Positions 50,001 to 61,584 of a DNA stretch of 64,000 bases are shown piece after piece (within the stretch, counting starts at the first letter, position 1; each line of letters starts with the position of its first letter). Under the pieces are notes generated by a model. The model did no database searches, had not been told where the DNA came from, and saw only the letters and a program-made list of their open reading frames with translations. This DNA comes from Monocercomonoides exilis (Eukaryota; Preaxostyla; Oxymonadida; Polymastigidae). The stretch spans positions 2,501 to 66,500 of the forward strand of contig LSRY02000051.1 of NCBI GenBank assembly GCA_001643675.2, given 5' to 3'. Made by a program: the position numbers and the translations under genes.

Positions 50001-53000
50001 ACGATCGGAGTGACACAACAATGGGGCTGTTCCCATTGAATGTGTTTTTGGAGGCATTTTCAGGAGCAGCACATGTGGGGATAAAGAAAAATGGGTATGG
50101 AGGATATAACTCGTGGTTTTGTGGGTTTGGGTATTTTCCATGTTCCACAATCGAGTTTGCTTCACAGAACAGATTCAGTTCGTCAAAGAAGAATATTGTG
50201 TTGGATTCAGGGTTTGAGCTGGGAGAAGTTGTGTCGATGGCAGGGTCATATGAATGGGAGGTGTATTGTGAGACTAACAAGACGAATGTGAATGTGAGGG
50301 CGCCTGGTGGAATGACATCTTCGTATTTGATAAATATTCAGAGGGCAAGCTCAATAAAGAACATTGCGTTCCAAATTCCATTTCTGTTGTCAAGTGCAAC
50401 ATCACTCATTGTTTTGACCAGTTCATCACTCACACTCACAGACTGCTCGGTTGCTCATATGTCGGAGAGCACATCGAGTGTGTCCTTTGGATACAGCATT
50501 GTGAATGTGCAAGGTGGGAATCTGAAAATGGAACGATTTGTGATGGAGGAAGGACTGACATTCAATGATAACTCGGCCATTGAGTTTTGTGAAGGAATGA
50601 CAAGTATGATTTGTTCTGGATGCAATATCAGTGGAGTTGTGAAGAATGGTGGAGATGGAGGATGGATGAAAGGAACAGTTGGAGGAAGTGGAACGTTGAC
50701 AGTTGATGGATGCAATGTGAATGGGTGCAGTTGTGTTGGTGGAAATGGAGGCGGGGTGCATGTTGATGTGCAAGATAGTGGAATAGCGATTGTTAACGGA
50801 ACAGCAAGATTTGGAGGATGCGTTTCGGAAGGTGGAGCAATTTTTGGAGGAAAAGGAGGAGGGATGATGGCATATTTAGAAGGCGAAACAAGTAAATTGA
50901 TGATTGGATCGCAAGTGAGATTTTCAGAGGAAAATCAAAACGAAGCTATGTTTGGAAAAGATGCTTTTGTTAAATGCGGTGATGGAATATTGCTTAAAAC
51001 GAAGATTAGCAAGATTTCATTTGAATTCTTTGACACTTCAACCATTCCTTTGGATCCGAGGAGATTGTGCGGAACTGAAAATGGAACTGAAGATTACATA
51101 TTCCCGTTGTTTGTGTATTTGTGTGAAACTGAATACGCAGTCGTTGTTGACGGAAGCAGAGGGAAAGGGATAGATTATCCTCATTGCGGGCTATTGAAGT
51201 TTGCATGCCAAACAATTGAATATGCTCTTATGAAGCGAGGCGATACTCCTGTTATCAGTATCTGTAATCAATCTAGCCTGACAGACACTGCGTTATTTGA
51301 AAGGAATCGTGTTCGAATTGAAGGGCTTAATGGAAATCAAGCAGTAATAAATATTGCTGCTGTGAATGGATCTGCAAATGGAAGCTTAATAAAATTAGAC
51401 GTTGATACTGAATTTTGTGGCATACAATTTATTCTTCCTTCAAGAATTAAGGGATACAATTCTGTTTTTGAATCGTATCACAAATTTTTGTTGGAGAACG
51501 TTACAGTCTCATCATTTTCTCAAGCTGTCAGCTTCACTTTTACTACAGCAAAAGCCGGTGAAACCATGCTTGAGAATGTCGCATTTCATAAAACTATTTT
51601 TAGTGGAGCATGCGGATTTGCAACCGCAAATTCTTATGCTATTTTGAGTTCTGATTTTAAATCTGGCATTGAGCAATTATCTTCAGCAAGCAATAATTGC
51701 ATTTTTTATATTCAAGGTGGCACATTTAAAGTCAACAGGTTCAATTGCTTTGATTCAAAATTTCAATTCATCTCTGTTTTTGCTTTTGGCAGGGAATTCA
51801 ATGCATGTCAAGCTGACAATGTTTTCTTTGAGAACGTAACGTTTTATTCGTCTTTGATAATCAACAGAACATCTTCAATGCCTTCAATCAAACCAAATAT
51901 TTCAATTTCAAGTTTCTTTTTAAGAAATATTACAAAAATTGGGAATGATTCGCTTTTGAGGCTGGAGTTCGTTAATGTATCAATTTCAGATTCAATGCTT
52001 TGCGTCAATAATTATTTTGCTGCTCATGGTGTTCTTGTCAACGTCTCAAACTGCACTGTGAAAATGTCTAATTGCACAATTTCTGGAGTCGACAATTTGC
52101 GGAGCATTGCTTGCAACGGAGAAAATCAAAATGAACGACAAATTTGTTTCCAGTTTGAAGGATCGCTTTTATATCTCAGGAATTGTAGCTCTTCAATTGA
52201 ATCAACAACTTTTGCAAATTCTTCTGCTGGTGCCTTGTCTGTGAGAGATGGAGAAATTAATCTGAAGAATGTGACTTTTCTGAACAACACAGCAAACTTT
52301 TCCCAGTTCAATTCTGTTCGAAGAAACATTTTATGTGAAAATAGTTCACTGTCAATTGCTTCATTTTCCGACGAATCAGGGATCAGAAATCCTGATAATC
52401 TTCGGGAAGGAGAGTATCTGGAACTCTGGATGAAAAACAGAGGGTGCACAGTTAGTGGGCTGATGAATTGGAATCCGATGGAAGATATTGAAACAGCAGA
52501 TACAGAATTACGAGAATTTCCACAAAAAGCCTATCAATTTTGCAGACCTCATATTTCTGAGATTACAAAAAGCGAAAAGGGAGACAAAATGATGATTCAT
52601 TTTATTGGAAATAATCTTCTTCCGTGCCTCGTATCTTATGAAGTTTTTATTTTTAACAACTCAAGTTCTTCTTCGGAGAAAGAAATTATATCTTTGCCGT
52701 TTATAACTTGTACCTTTGTGAGCCAAGAGGAATTTGTTGTGGAAGCATCAAAATCTCAACTTAAATTCACTTTAAACTCATTAAAAGGCCAGATTTTTGT
52801 GCAAGCAGTACTGAAATTGAAGGAGGACGAAGTTTATGATTCCCGACGAAGAATAACCCAACTGGTGAAGACAGATCCTGTTATGTTGCAAGATATAATT
52901 TCGAACAGCAATGAAAAAGTTAATCAAACAAAATCCACATCAAATATGTTTCCATGGTGGATTGTATTTGTTGCTGCTGCTGGTCTCATTGTGATATCCG

Positions 53001-53065
53001 TAGTAATTGGACAAGTATTTGCAAGAAAGAGGCGTTCAAATGATAATGCTTTTGAAAAATTGTGA
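47087..53065 (+). CDS. Large secreted/type I membrane protein with Pmp-like beta-helix repeats
   Basis: The first ATG of the frame is at 47087, giving about 1992 residues ending in TGA. An N-terminal hydrophobic segment (CIFALTINILIYN) with a likely signal-peptide cut after about residue 22 is followed by a very long Ser-, Gly- and Asn-rich ectodomain. A single membrane helix lies at about 1956-1979, with a short KRR-containing tail. Between about residues 370 and 530 there are closely spaced GGAI/GGGI/GGGL/GGGM motifs alternating with Cys-containing SxCSFxxC strands, the pattern of right-handed parallel beta-helix or chlamydial Pmp-type repeats. Further GGG motifs occur near 890-915 and 1220-1270. 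The ectodomain has three similar module starts (about 621, 1013 and 1351) with the pattern V-x-GS/G...CG...PC-x-T-[IV]-x-x-A. Many N-glycosylation sequons are present. Such proteins are expanded in metamonads (Trichomonas Pmp, oxymonads) and are thought to act in adhesion; the ligand is unknown. No intron is needed and the frame is intact. Confidence 0.88.
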   Translation: MCIFALTINILIYNVQCSTTSGYTTADSFSDLSSFRNETESSFQEAALLKSKTSEMPTNNNLIHPKFTTENEVIEGSDKDEDSLAKNDSYSVVRSRTSQMHILKRTEAKVRFNYFTNIFKNENEESKIKGEMELKNSSVLWKKLEFSGFSKSLHYINADRWSVAIVNQCALVERNYFSPFDIRGGFGIFENISLQTSTSHNQILHPLFTFKQFSNNSPDLGSVCVSSSHFSSFFVSSAPFLSSSFFERISLTQISLFNISFFSLSKNFTNASESTSSTLMSGCSFSSMWDVYDGGIVPSLNSPSSSLTASNSSFVRCYRSGNIAISGSEGNPSKPGRQNQTDNGANSFTWCVWNGSKTTGTSSSYSDGISSGGAIYMYNLGSGTLSVKCCSFSGCEAYYSGGGIHCYNIKSVEIENNSFSACSSETSIGGGLCVLSISACVRISGCEFQKCSAKHNGGGLFLNSFDVSGSGCIGTESGKGESACVFECFFTSCSLTNTAGGGMYCQSVPAAFKMRSIQFISCSATAYGGGMRLYPFRQTAPDDGIYCYFLFFHECKCSANPPYGHDVMYYDKNNLYISQNNPFYECYTTNTDEQRVCYGYNYAIASAWTYDQTSKKDWLKDKTIYVSVNGSDGYELCGANESNPCKTVKKAFEMCEVQISLAITLLDGNHQSEATTIDIGEKKISVIGRGKDKSSIGTGALSSTGALFSVTTGHLGMSHLKVDCNSNASPSSPSVVVVSDGSGSLSLEDVVITTSKTGNYVMSSSVFVVQLSQLSMVCVEIINMNVSKSLFSEPNPSSPSSSSLSSSLSSALYLTSKTSGESMLANLSAKNVKLTEGDGVVVAKSVKEGETFVVQNVTIEDCECEAGSGGGIKVELESSSSKLQVGTSSAAANEVTNLNRCKCNKYGGGMMLYLADNSIDFSIVSVDFTGCSASLGGNYVFVNGSNSASWGITIEKLNVQHDSSKFDELMGYDRSDTTMGLFPLNVFLEAFSGAAHVGIKKNGYGGYNSWFCGFGYFPCSTIEFASQNRFSSSKKNIVLDSGFELGEVVSMAGSYEWEVYCETNKTNVNVRAPGGMTSSYLINIQRASSIKNIAFQIPFLLSSATSLIVLTSSSLTLTDCSVAHMSESTSSVSFGYSIVNVQGGNLKMERFVMEEGLTFNDNSAIEFCEGMTSMICSGCNISGVVKNGGDGGWMKGTVGGSGTLTVDGCNVNGCSCVGGNGGGVHVDVQDSGIAIVNGTARFGGCVSEGGAIFGGKGGGMMAYLEGETSKLMIGSQVRFSEENQNEAMFGKDAFVKCGDGILLKTKISKISFEFFDTSTIPLDPRRLCGTENGTEDYIFPLFVYLCETEYAVVVDGSRGKGIDYPHCGLLKFACQTIEYALMKRGDTPVISICNQSSLTDTALFERNRVRIEGLNGNQAVINIAAVNGSANGSLIKLDVDTEFCGIQFILPSRIKGYNSVFESYHKFLLENVTVSSFSQAVSFTFTTAKAGETMLENVAFHKTIFSGACGFATANSYAILSSDFKSGIEQLSSASNNCIFYIQGGTFKVNRFNCFDSKFQFISVFAFGREFNACQADNVFFENVTFYSSLIINRTSSMPSIKPNISISSFFLRNITKIGNDSLLRLEFVNVSISDSMLCVNNYFAAHGVLVNVSNCTVKMSNCTISGVDNLRSIACNGENQNERQICFQFEGSLLYLRNCSSSIESTTFANSSAGALSVRDGEINLKNVTFLNNTANFSQFNSVRRNILCENSSLSIASFSDESGIRNPDNLREGEYLELWMKNRGCTVSGLMNWNPMEDIETADTELREFPQKAYQFCRPHISEITKSEKGDKMMIHFIGNNLLPCLVSYEVFIFNNSSSSSEKEIISLPFITCTFVSQEEFVVEASKSQLKFTLNSLKGQIFVQAVLKLKEDEVYDSRRRITQLVKTDPVMLQDIISNSNEKVNQTKSTSNMFPWWIVFVAAAGLIVISVVIGQVFARKRRSNDNAFEKL

Positions 53066-55188
53066 GATTTGAAAGGAAAACTCATCTTTAAACAGTTTTT
53101 TCATTCGCTTTCAAGAATTTATAAAATCCTGATGGGAACGACACCAGTCTGGAAGAATTATATTGAAAGGAACACTTTGTTTGTGCTTCGCAAATAACTG
53201 ATCATAATTAGAATCAAAATGCATTCGAAATCAGCGATGTCGCACCTTGTTCTTCTAATTCAAGTAATTTTGTGAGCCTGCTTTCTATTTGAAGACTATT
53301 CTTACGATTTAGAAAGCGTCCGCTGCATTAAAAATTCGATCCAGAATCTGTTTGGAAAAAATTTGCATGTGCATTTTTCAATAATGATGAATGTTTGATG
53401 TTAAAGGAAACGCAATTCGAAGATTGACTTTTGTAGTTATTTTTAATTAACATAAATTGTGATTTCTTGAAAAAATTTATGAGTAACTTTTTTTTTTCAC
53501 TTCATTTTTATTACTCACTGATGTTATTCAAAAGCCTTTGATAAACATTTTACCGCAGTCACTTCATGAAAAATACTTATTGAAAAAATGTTTCATTTGA
53601 TGGAGAAGATTATTTGTTCAACGAAGATTTTTTGAACGATTTTTGAATTCAGAAACAACAGGTAACAACATAGTGATTTAAATTCAACTTTTTGAATGCT
53701 TATTGTAAAAAAATTGTTATTCTATTTCAAATAAAATGAACGTAATTTAAAGAAGTGTTAAAAGGAGTGAAATTTCGAAATTCAACCAAAAAATATTCTC
53801 AATGCAAAATTTATTTGATGCTTTAGATTTTTTTATTTTGATTAGAATGAACTTGACATCAGATTTCTTAAGTTTTTGAAGTTCATGATAACTTTAAATG
53901 AGATAATAAAAGATTAAATCGAATGTCTCAAAATTTTCTTTTCGAAAACGCATTTCAAATTTTGGTTCTTCATCTTGTTCCAAATAGAATCGACATTTGT
54001 CCTGAAAGTGAGTTTGAACATTATAATAAAAGTTTCTCTTCCTTCAATATCAAATGCAGTAATTAATGGAAAAATCCATATTTTTGAATTTGTCATCATG
54101 GTTGTTAGCTTCTTATTTTTCATTGGATGATTTTCAGTCTTGTTTCGCATTCCATGAAAAAGAACAGATGAAAATGAATGATCCATCAGTCACTGTTTCT
54201 GATAAAAAGAAAGTTAAGATAAAGCAGCATTAGAAATATACAATGAAGAGAAAATGGGGAATTCCTTCCCGAACTTTGAAAATCAGTTACGATTTTTGGT
54301 TTAAAGCCTCCAAACATCATAATCCCTATTTTCTCTGTAATTTCCTCGCATGCTTTTGATTTCTCTCCCCTCTTATCCCTTCACTAATTTCTCTTTTTCG
54401 TTCAGCTTCATAAATGGCTCACAATATTCTCCAATTTCCACATTATCCTTTCTTTCACTGGTGGATGCTCCAGACTAGATGAACACCACACATGAATGTT
54501 TTGATCTAACTTTGCAAAAGTCATAAAAGTAAGTAAATTGAAATTCACTCAAAAAAATTCAATTAATCATTAAATTTTCCATTTTTGAAGTATTTACAAA
54601 AAAATATTTAGAAAAGTTCATAAATTTAAAATTGAAAAAATAATTTGTAAAAACACACAAATCATTTTGAGAATATCGCTGATACCTGTTGCAGGCATTG
54701 CGCACAAAATCATCTGTGACATTGAATAAGATTTTCGAGGGGTTGAAGCTGCAGCACAATTGGAGTTCTGTTAAATCTGGCTTCATTTTTTTGGTCAAAG
54801 TGATTAGCACGCATGTGAAATATGTTTGTGTAACCTCAAAGCATGCGCTATAATGAAAATAGGTTGAGTGAGTGAGAGAGTGTTAGTGGGGCTGGGGAGT
54901 GTTGGCTGGTTGCATTGTTTCTTTTCATAATGTTACCAAATCTGCCAAGCTCGTGGATGAGTGTCTTTTTGTTTTCCTCAAGAGGAAACCGTTAACGTGT
55001 TGCACCTTCTGAGAGTGATATTAACCGTTTTTTATTTCCCAACAGCGTACAGCTGGAGATGTTTCGCAATGGAAGATTTTTTTTTGAGATCCGGGTGCCT
55101 GGGTGTGTCAAAACAGCTGGAGAGAGGATGGGAGCAATGAAAACAGAGGTTGGGAAGAGAACAGCGCGGAGATGATTTGCCGTAACAG
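53066..55188. other. AT-rich intergenic region
   Basis: Contains only short chance frames, mainly poly-Phe/Lys/Asn in character, up to about 54900. Near 54850-55150 the base composition becomes less AT-rich (GGGGCTGGGGAGTG, AGCTGGAGAGAGGATGGG), which marks the approach to the minus-strand coding remnant that follows. Confidence 0.5.
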
Positions 55189-55205
55189 AATTGAGTTTTT
55201 TCGCC

Positions 55206-56110
55206 TCAATTGCAGTTATTTATGGAGGTAGCAGAGCCAGCACAAGTGCATCCATAACCAACGGTGTTATCACCTCTTCCAACTTCCCCTGGTTCTCTTC
55301 AATTCTTTCCACAAACTACCTGTGTGCTATTGGATTGCCTCCTTTTGACTCATTCCCATTACTTTCCTCTCTCCTTCCCTCTTTGCCTCCCCTTTTTCCT
55401 TCCTCTGCCTCTTCCCGCTCCTCCAGCACATCCAGAGCAATCGCTGCTGGTGACAGAACCACATCCTCCATCCTCAGCCCCTCCGCATCCAACCCTTTCT
55501 CCACAATCCCCCCCACTTCACACACAGCAACCTCTCGCCTCATAACTTCGTCATCCAGCTTCACCACTGCACACCTCGACTGAGGTGATCGCCATATCTG
55601 CTGTGAAGGGTCAAACAGGTCGTAGATAGACGGGAACGCATTCACGCCTGGCGCTGCAAAGATCCGCTTGCTCCCCGACTTCGTTCACACCGACGCTGCA
55701 AGCGACGGAAGCTGCGCCACCAGCGGAACCGAAAGCATCTCTGAAAGCGCCACATCGTATGCACACACAACACCTCCATACAGCACAACCCGCCGAGTCA
55801 CAACATATCCCGTCAGCGTCTGCAGCTCCCGCAGCGACAGCAACAGCTGTAGCGACAGCGGCATGTGTCCGCATACACCCCAGCCGCCTCTGGCACCACA
55901 ATTCGCAGCCGTCTTTCAATGCAGTCCATCGCTGCTGCCGATGTGTATGAAGCCTCCACTGCCGAAGCATCCAAAGGGTCAATTGCAGGCGCTGATTATG
56001 AAGATGCAGATGAAGACGGAAATGAATTATCATCTCCTGTCACCTTCTCTTCGCTTCTCCACCTCCTGTATGGAGAAGCATACCGGAGTGCTACCACTGT
56101 TGAATAAGCA
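55206..56110 (-). pseudogene. Decayed gene of unknown function (minus strand)
   Basis: Reading the minus strand downward from about 56000, a coding-like block (DCIERRLRIVVPEAAGVYADT, about 55935-55870) passes by a one-base frame change into a second block (LSLRELQTLTGYVVTRRV then VALSEMLSVPLVAQLPSL). It meets a TGA near 55690 and continues in the same frame as SKRIFAAPGVNAFPSIYDLF and a charged region. It then crosses a TAG at 55316-55318 into FVERIEENQGKLEEV and ends at a TAA near 55220. GC content and codon-like composition are higher than in the flanks, which supports former coding. I do not recognise the family. One frameshift and two in-frame stops make a functional product unlikely unless unrecognised introns are present. 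Confidence 0.5.
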
Positions 56111-56299
56111 GATGAAGCAGAAAAAAGTTTCTGCTGCATATCTGAGCAGCAGCTGAACAAAGAGAATGATTTGTATTTTCTTTTGTTCAATTGAGGTCTC
56201 CGAAATAGTGAGAGAAAATGCATCAAAAATCTGAGTAACTTGTCCATTTGGTGTGAAAAAAGAAGAAAACGATGCTTCAAACCACAAAAAAAAATCGAA

Positions 56300-57590
56300 G
56301 AATTTGTGTATCTCATCTCTTCCCCATCATTCTCGCTGACTTCTCTGCCTTTTACCACTTATAGTTGAGCTAATTTTTTGAAATATTTCTCGTGTATTCA
56401 TTGGTATTATTCGCTTGCTCTTATCTTTCTCTTCTTCCTTCTTCTTCTTCCCTCTTCTTCTTCTTCTTTCTTCTTTCTTTCCTCTCATTCCTTCCGCTTT
56501 ACTCCAGAAGCGTACATAGCTGGCCCTTCGTCTCTCATGCAATGCTCTGAGGTCTTTCACTTTTCATTATCTGAGTAATCACATCACTTCTCCCTGCCTC
56601 GGCCAGCATCCTCCTTCACCTCTCTACTGATCTGTTAGGCATCCTCACATTCCAAAGCTCCCTCAGTGCATGATATTGTGCGCTGTATGCCTATCAATGC
56701 AATCTGCCAGAGATAATACGCATTCTTTCACCAAAGGATCGTGCATGCTTTTGAGGCTGTTCCAGCATCAATGTTGTATACAAGAAGCGCTTTCTTGTGG
56801 ATCAAATAGGATGAAGAAGAGATCAAATTTGTTGTGAAGGCATCGAAGAAAGATGGCCAAAGCAAAAGAAGCTGAATGTGTTTATTGTTTCTAGTCAAAA
56901 AATGCTCAAAGAAGCGGAAGGCTGTGAATTGAAGAAGAGGAGCTAAGTGACTTTTCATTTGAAGAATCGAAAAATGAATTTGAAAACATTTTTATCAAAT
57001 GAAACATTAATAATAACACATTTATTTTTTTTGATAATCAAAGGAAAAAAATTTGAATATATGAAAATTTTCAATATTAAAAGAATGAAAGAAGGACGAA
57101 TCAAACTTCATCAGCTTCACAAAAAAACCGAAGCAGCATATAATCAATAAAAAACTTGTTATCTGGATTTTCGTTGATTATTGTGAGTATTTGCAGCCTG
57201 CATTCAAAAGCCGCCTTTTCAGTTGGAGGCTAATCGCCCTTCATTCCTTCGCTCTCTGGCTTCTGTTCTCTTTTTCGGATTCTTTTATCTCAATTCCTTC
57301 TCTTCTTTCATTTCCTCTTCCCTCCGAGCAAACAAAACATGAATCAATGGCTTAGAAATCTTCTTTGCATGCAAAAGTTAATCACTTTTAATATATTCCA
57401 CTGCAAAGAAATATAATTTATTATTTAGGAATTATTTCTGAATCAGATTGACTATTTTGCATAATTCATAGCAGTTCATCCATTAATCGTTCTGTGTGTT
57501 TTGATTATTCAAAGAGTTCATTCCTCATCATCTGTTATCAATGTTAACATTATCAAAATACAGCAAAAGACGATTTTTGCAAAATGAGAT
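56300..57590. other. Mixed low-complexity and AT-rich region
   Basis: A CTTCTTCTTC-type pyrimidine run occupies about 56425-56480. A minus-strand fragment at 56958-56728 reads as hydrophobic and Ser-rich coding-like sequence (FFDAFTTNLISS, KKALLVYNIDAG), but it has no partner blocks and no recognised domain. The rest is AT-rich spacer. Confidence 0.35.
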
Positions 57591-57599
57591 GAAGAAAAA

Positions 57600-58245
57600 C
57601 CTGCTTTACAACTCCATTTGAGCAGAAGTTCATGTTCACCAAAGAGTCATTCAAGTACAACGAAGGCTATCAATTCATCGAGTAGGATAAGTATCTTCTG
57701 CAGAATCTTTCAATTTGCAGTTATGTTTGGCTAAAAATCCTCTCGAAAATGATGAAAAAGAAGCATTTGAGCGTGTGAGCATGGAAATAGCAATGGAAAG
57801 CTGTTACTCGATTGAACTTCGAAGTTCTGGCAGAGCACAATTCAAAGTTAAGAGATTTGAGTAGGAAGACTATTCATCAGAAGAGAAGTATTCGGCTTCA
57901 ATGGAAATAATGGAGGATAAAAATGATGTTGATAACAATGGAGAAGATGCAACTTGGGGAAAAGCAGGAGAGAACTGAGAGGGAAAATAAATGAGTTTCA
58001 TTTTGATTGAAACGTGTAACGGCGATCTCAAAGGTTTCTAATTGGAACTGAGGATTTTTCATTCAAATGCCTCAGAGAAAGGCTGCAGTAGGAATGGCTC
58101 ATTCTTCCTTCAACAGGATTGCGAAAAGCAAATGACATTGTTAAAAACCTTCAAGATGCTGACCCTGAGCAATGCGCGATTTGTGTTAGAGATCAAACAA
58201 TGCGAAGAAATGACAGATATGGACTTCTTTTGTTGTTGAAATAGA
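57600..58245 (+). pseudogene. Weak coding remnant, plus strand
   Basis: Coding-like segments in alternating frames: FEQKFMFTKESFKYNEGYQF then TAG then DKYLLQNL; NPLENDEKEAFERVSMEIAM then KVKRFE-TAG-EDYSSEE; and after about 58000 FILIETCNGDLKGF, a TAA, then a block ending with the TGA near 58239. The string around ETCNGDL faintly recalls a protein-kinase hinge, but no other kinase motif is visible. I treat it only as a degraded gene of unknown kind. Confidence 0.25.
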
Positions 58246-61200
58246 TTGGAGATGCAAATGCACAGATACGTTTTATTATGCAACTGAATGAAGGTGAAAT
58301 GAACATTTATTATCTCATTGGCTCAACCGACACAAAGTGACTTTATAAATAAGCTTCGTATTTCCCTCTGCTTTCATGCCCGATCATGAATGTAATTGTT
58401 CTGGATAACTTAAAGAAGATAAAATACTGGCATTTTCAACTTCTGATGCTAAGATATCACTTTGTAAATTCTTTGATAAAATTGAGATCAGTTTCTTCTC
58501 GATAAGTGTAACAAACGAGAATGAAGGAAGAAGACTTGTTAAATAAAGAGGCGCGAAATGGAACATGAATGTGTTTATAATTCCTCGTCATTAAATAATG
58601 CAACAGCGCAGGGGGAAAGATGTGTATCGGTTCATTTGTAGTTTCCGAAATATCAGAAGGAAGAGGATGAAGAAAAGATTAAAAAAAACGCACAGAATAT
58701 TAGAAATGATAAAAAAATACTTCCTGGCTGGTGGCAATTTCATTGTTATGGAAAGATATCGAGCAGACTGTTGAACAAAAGAAGATAATGATTGCTACTT
58801 CGCTTTTGAACCTTTCTGATTAGTAGTGAGAAATTGGATATGTACAATAATTTTATCGGTGGTTAATGTTGTCGACTGAATCAAGAGAAAGTTCGCAAGT
58901 TTTGCATTCTGTGTTCAGAAGAAAAAGCGTGAGAAAAGGCTAGTGAGGAGAATTCTGTTTAACTGGAAAGAAGTTCGTTTTTTTATGAAAAACTGGCTGG
59001 GATAATCTGAAAAAACCAGAAGAGGAAGTGACTGAAAAAAAAAGAAAAGTGTGAACGCGTTCATTGAAGTCAAAAGCAAGCCCGTAGCTAATTGTGATAT
59101 GGTAACTTAATATCTGTACAGCTTCAGAAAAGCTATTTTCACTTTAATGATTTCAAAATCGTTAGAAATAAAACAAAGATGTTTTCCTTCTGGCAACTAT
59201 TTTTTGCCTAATTTTTTGTTATCAACAGATATTTTGTGTAATTATCCCTTTTCTTCATACTGCTCATCTTCTTCAAAAGCTTCTTCTTCTTCAATATCTG
59301 ATATTGTATTCAATGCTTATTCGTTATCTTCTTTCTCTTCTCCTTGTAACTCTTTCTCATTTTCTTCGACTTTCTCCTTTAACTTCTGCTTCTGCTTCTG
59401 CTTCTGCTTCTTTTCTCTGAAATCTCTCTTTTCTTTTTCTTCTCCTTGATTTTGAATTCAATCTCTGTTGTTGCAAAAAATGAAGATATCAAATGAGATG
59501 ATGTTTTTAATGATGGTGATGATGATGACGAATGAAAAGTTGCGTGATATGATGTTGTTGAATTAGAAGAAGAAAAAGAGGAGGAGGAAGAAAAAGAAGG
59601 AGGAAGAGGAGGAGGAGTGATGGAGAATAGCAAATTGGATCCAATACTTAAAATAAAGAAGTTGAAAATAACTTGAATGATGTCGATTGATAAAAACATA
59701 TCATTCGATGAGTTGATTTCAGATGAAATAGACAATCTTCATCACAAAATATGTGAAAGTCAGTGAGATACAAACTGATGAAGATGGAAGTCCACAAATC
59801 ATTGACTGATTATATGTGGTTAACCTACTTTTCCTTCAGAAAAAGGATAATTGAGTTTGTCCGTTGGTGTTCGTTGTTCAAACGAACGAAACGTCTGATG
59901 AGGGTATGGGCAAAAAAGAATTCGAAATCGAAGAAGGCGTTGACGATTGAAGAAATTAACTTCAATTGCAAAATTTTCAAATGCAAAAAGAAGAAAATGA
60001 AGAATTTCATGATTATGTGATTGACGTATCGATTCTAACGATTAACATTTTTTGTTGAAGTGAGACTGTTGAGAAAGATAAGGAAGGTGAAGATGAGTAT
60101 GAAGAAAAATAGAAGATAACAGCTTTTCCAAGTCATGTTGGGCGATAGAAAAAACTGAATGTGTTCTGAATGAGAATGCCCAGCCAGCCCATCAGCTCCG
60201 ACAAAAGAGTCGCAACTGCAAAACATATAGAACAAAAATGCCAAATAAACTGCTTCTTCTTTTTTGAGATCATGTCAAGCATTGTCAGGCTATGCATCAT
60301 ACAAAATAGATGGCAGAAGTCACATCTGTCATCGTTGAGTGCAATCCAAACAATAGATAACCTCAAAACTCCTGGCTCTTTTGTTAAAAAAACGATAAAA
60401 AGGCTTCTTTCTATGGCATTTCTGTTCGTGGCCAATCTTCATTCATTCAAAGAATACCTTTAAAGAAAAATGAATGAAATAAAAAAATCAAACCATCTTT
60501 TTGGCACTGAAATATTTTCCCATCTCCAATGGATTGATAATTATCAACCCAATTAGCTTTCTTGTTCTCCAAAATTGCCTCTTTCTGCATAAAATAACAG
60601 ACAACTGTACAATAAATGGCTTGCAAAGAACGTCATCGAAAGCAGAGAATCCATTGTGAAACCAATCATGAAGTCATGTCAAAGATTATATTCTCCAAAT
60701 GATAAAGTAATGAACTCCTTTTCAAAGACTTATTCAACGTCATATCCTTGCCGACGGAATTCCATCACGTTTCGTGTAAAATGCAAATGCGATTGATATT
60801 GAGGCCTATTGAGTGTCTCGCTCTGCTAGCTTCCTCCATTGTTCAATCCCCCCAATTTCCTTTCCTTTTCCACAAAATAAATCCTGCGCAATAGTTATGC
60901 CAAGTGCACTGCGGTTCCCTCAAAATGAACAAGCGGTGCAATTCAATCATTCTGATATTCTCCTCGCTTTTTTTTCTGCATCTTGCTTAAATTATTTTTC
61001 ATTCAAAATTATGCATCTGGTGTTGCATCATATATTTTGCAATATATAACCAAGTTCAAATTTCATGCAGATATTCTCCACCAACTTCCTTTTTGTAAGT
61101 TATATTGGAAAACAGCCACTCGCTCATCCATCTGTAGACAAAATCCGTGCCCTTCTGCAGTGTTATAACTCGCATAGTTGCATCCGTGGAAGTAAACCTA

Positions 61201-61505
61201 AGCAGCTCAAACATGCTCTGGCTGCAGCAAATAATTTATCAAAAATCTTCACTAATAAAATTATAGGTTGCAGACCCTTATTTATTTCAACGAAAAAGAA
61301 GAATATTTTGTTTCATAGATTTTCTTTTTTGAGGCAAAAACCATTGATGACAAAAGAGGTTTCGAATCCTGTTTTATTAGATATTTGACGGTGTTTTAAT
61401 TCATTTGATTCAATTGCACAACAATCATGAAAATGAATTTTTTTGTTGTTTTAAATTCAACTTGCTGTTTCGCAGTCTCCTTCAAAAAGACAAATATTTC
61501 TGGGT
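58246..61505. other. Intergenic, AT-rich with a few microsatellites
   Basis: Short non-conserved frames only. A (TTCTGC)n run at about 59386-59412 reads as Arg-Ser repeats on the minus strand, next to a Ser-rich minus-strand segment (59735-59379). Nothing else is recognised. Confidence 0.4.
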
Positions 61506-61584
61506 ATGACAGAATTTTTGAAGAAACGAATGGTTTAAAAAATAAATGCTTCTTTTTTCTCTTTTGATTTTTCACTTTTTTTAG

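Noticed and set aside
49900-50280. Minus-strand frames of about 126 residues inside the surface-protein gene
   Set aside because: They lie wholly within the intact ~1992-residue gene on the other strand and show no independent motif.
55191-55583. Plus-strand Ser/Thr/Pro-rich open frame
   Set aside because: It is antisense to the charged minus-strand block that continues across the neighbouring blocks; its Ser/Pro richness is the shadow of Glu/Gly/Arg codons.
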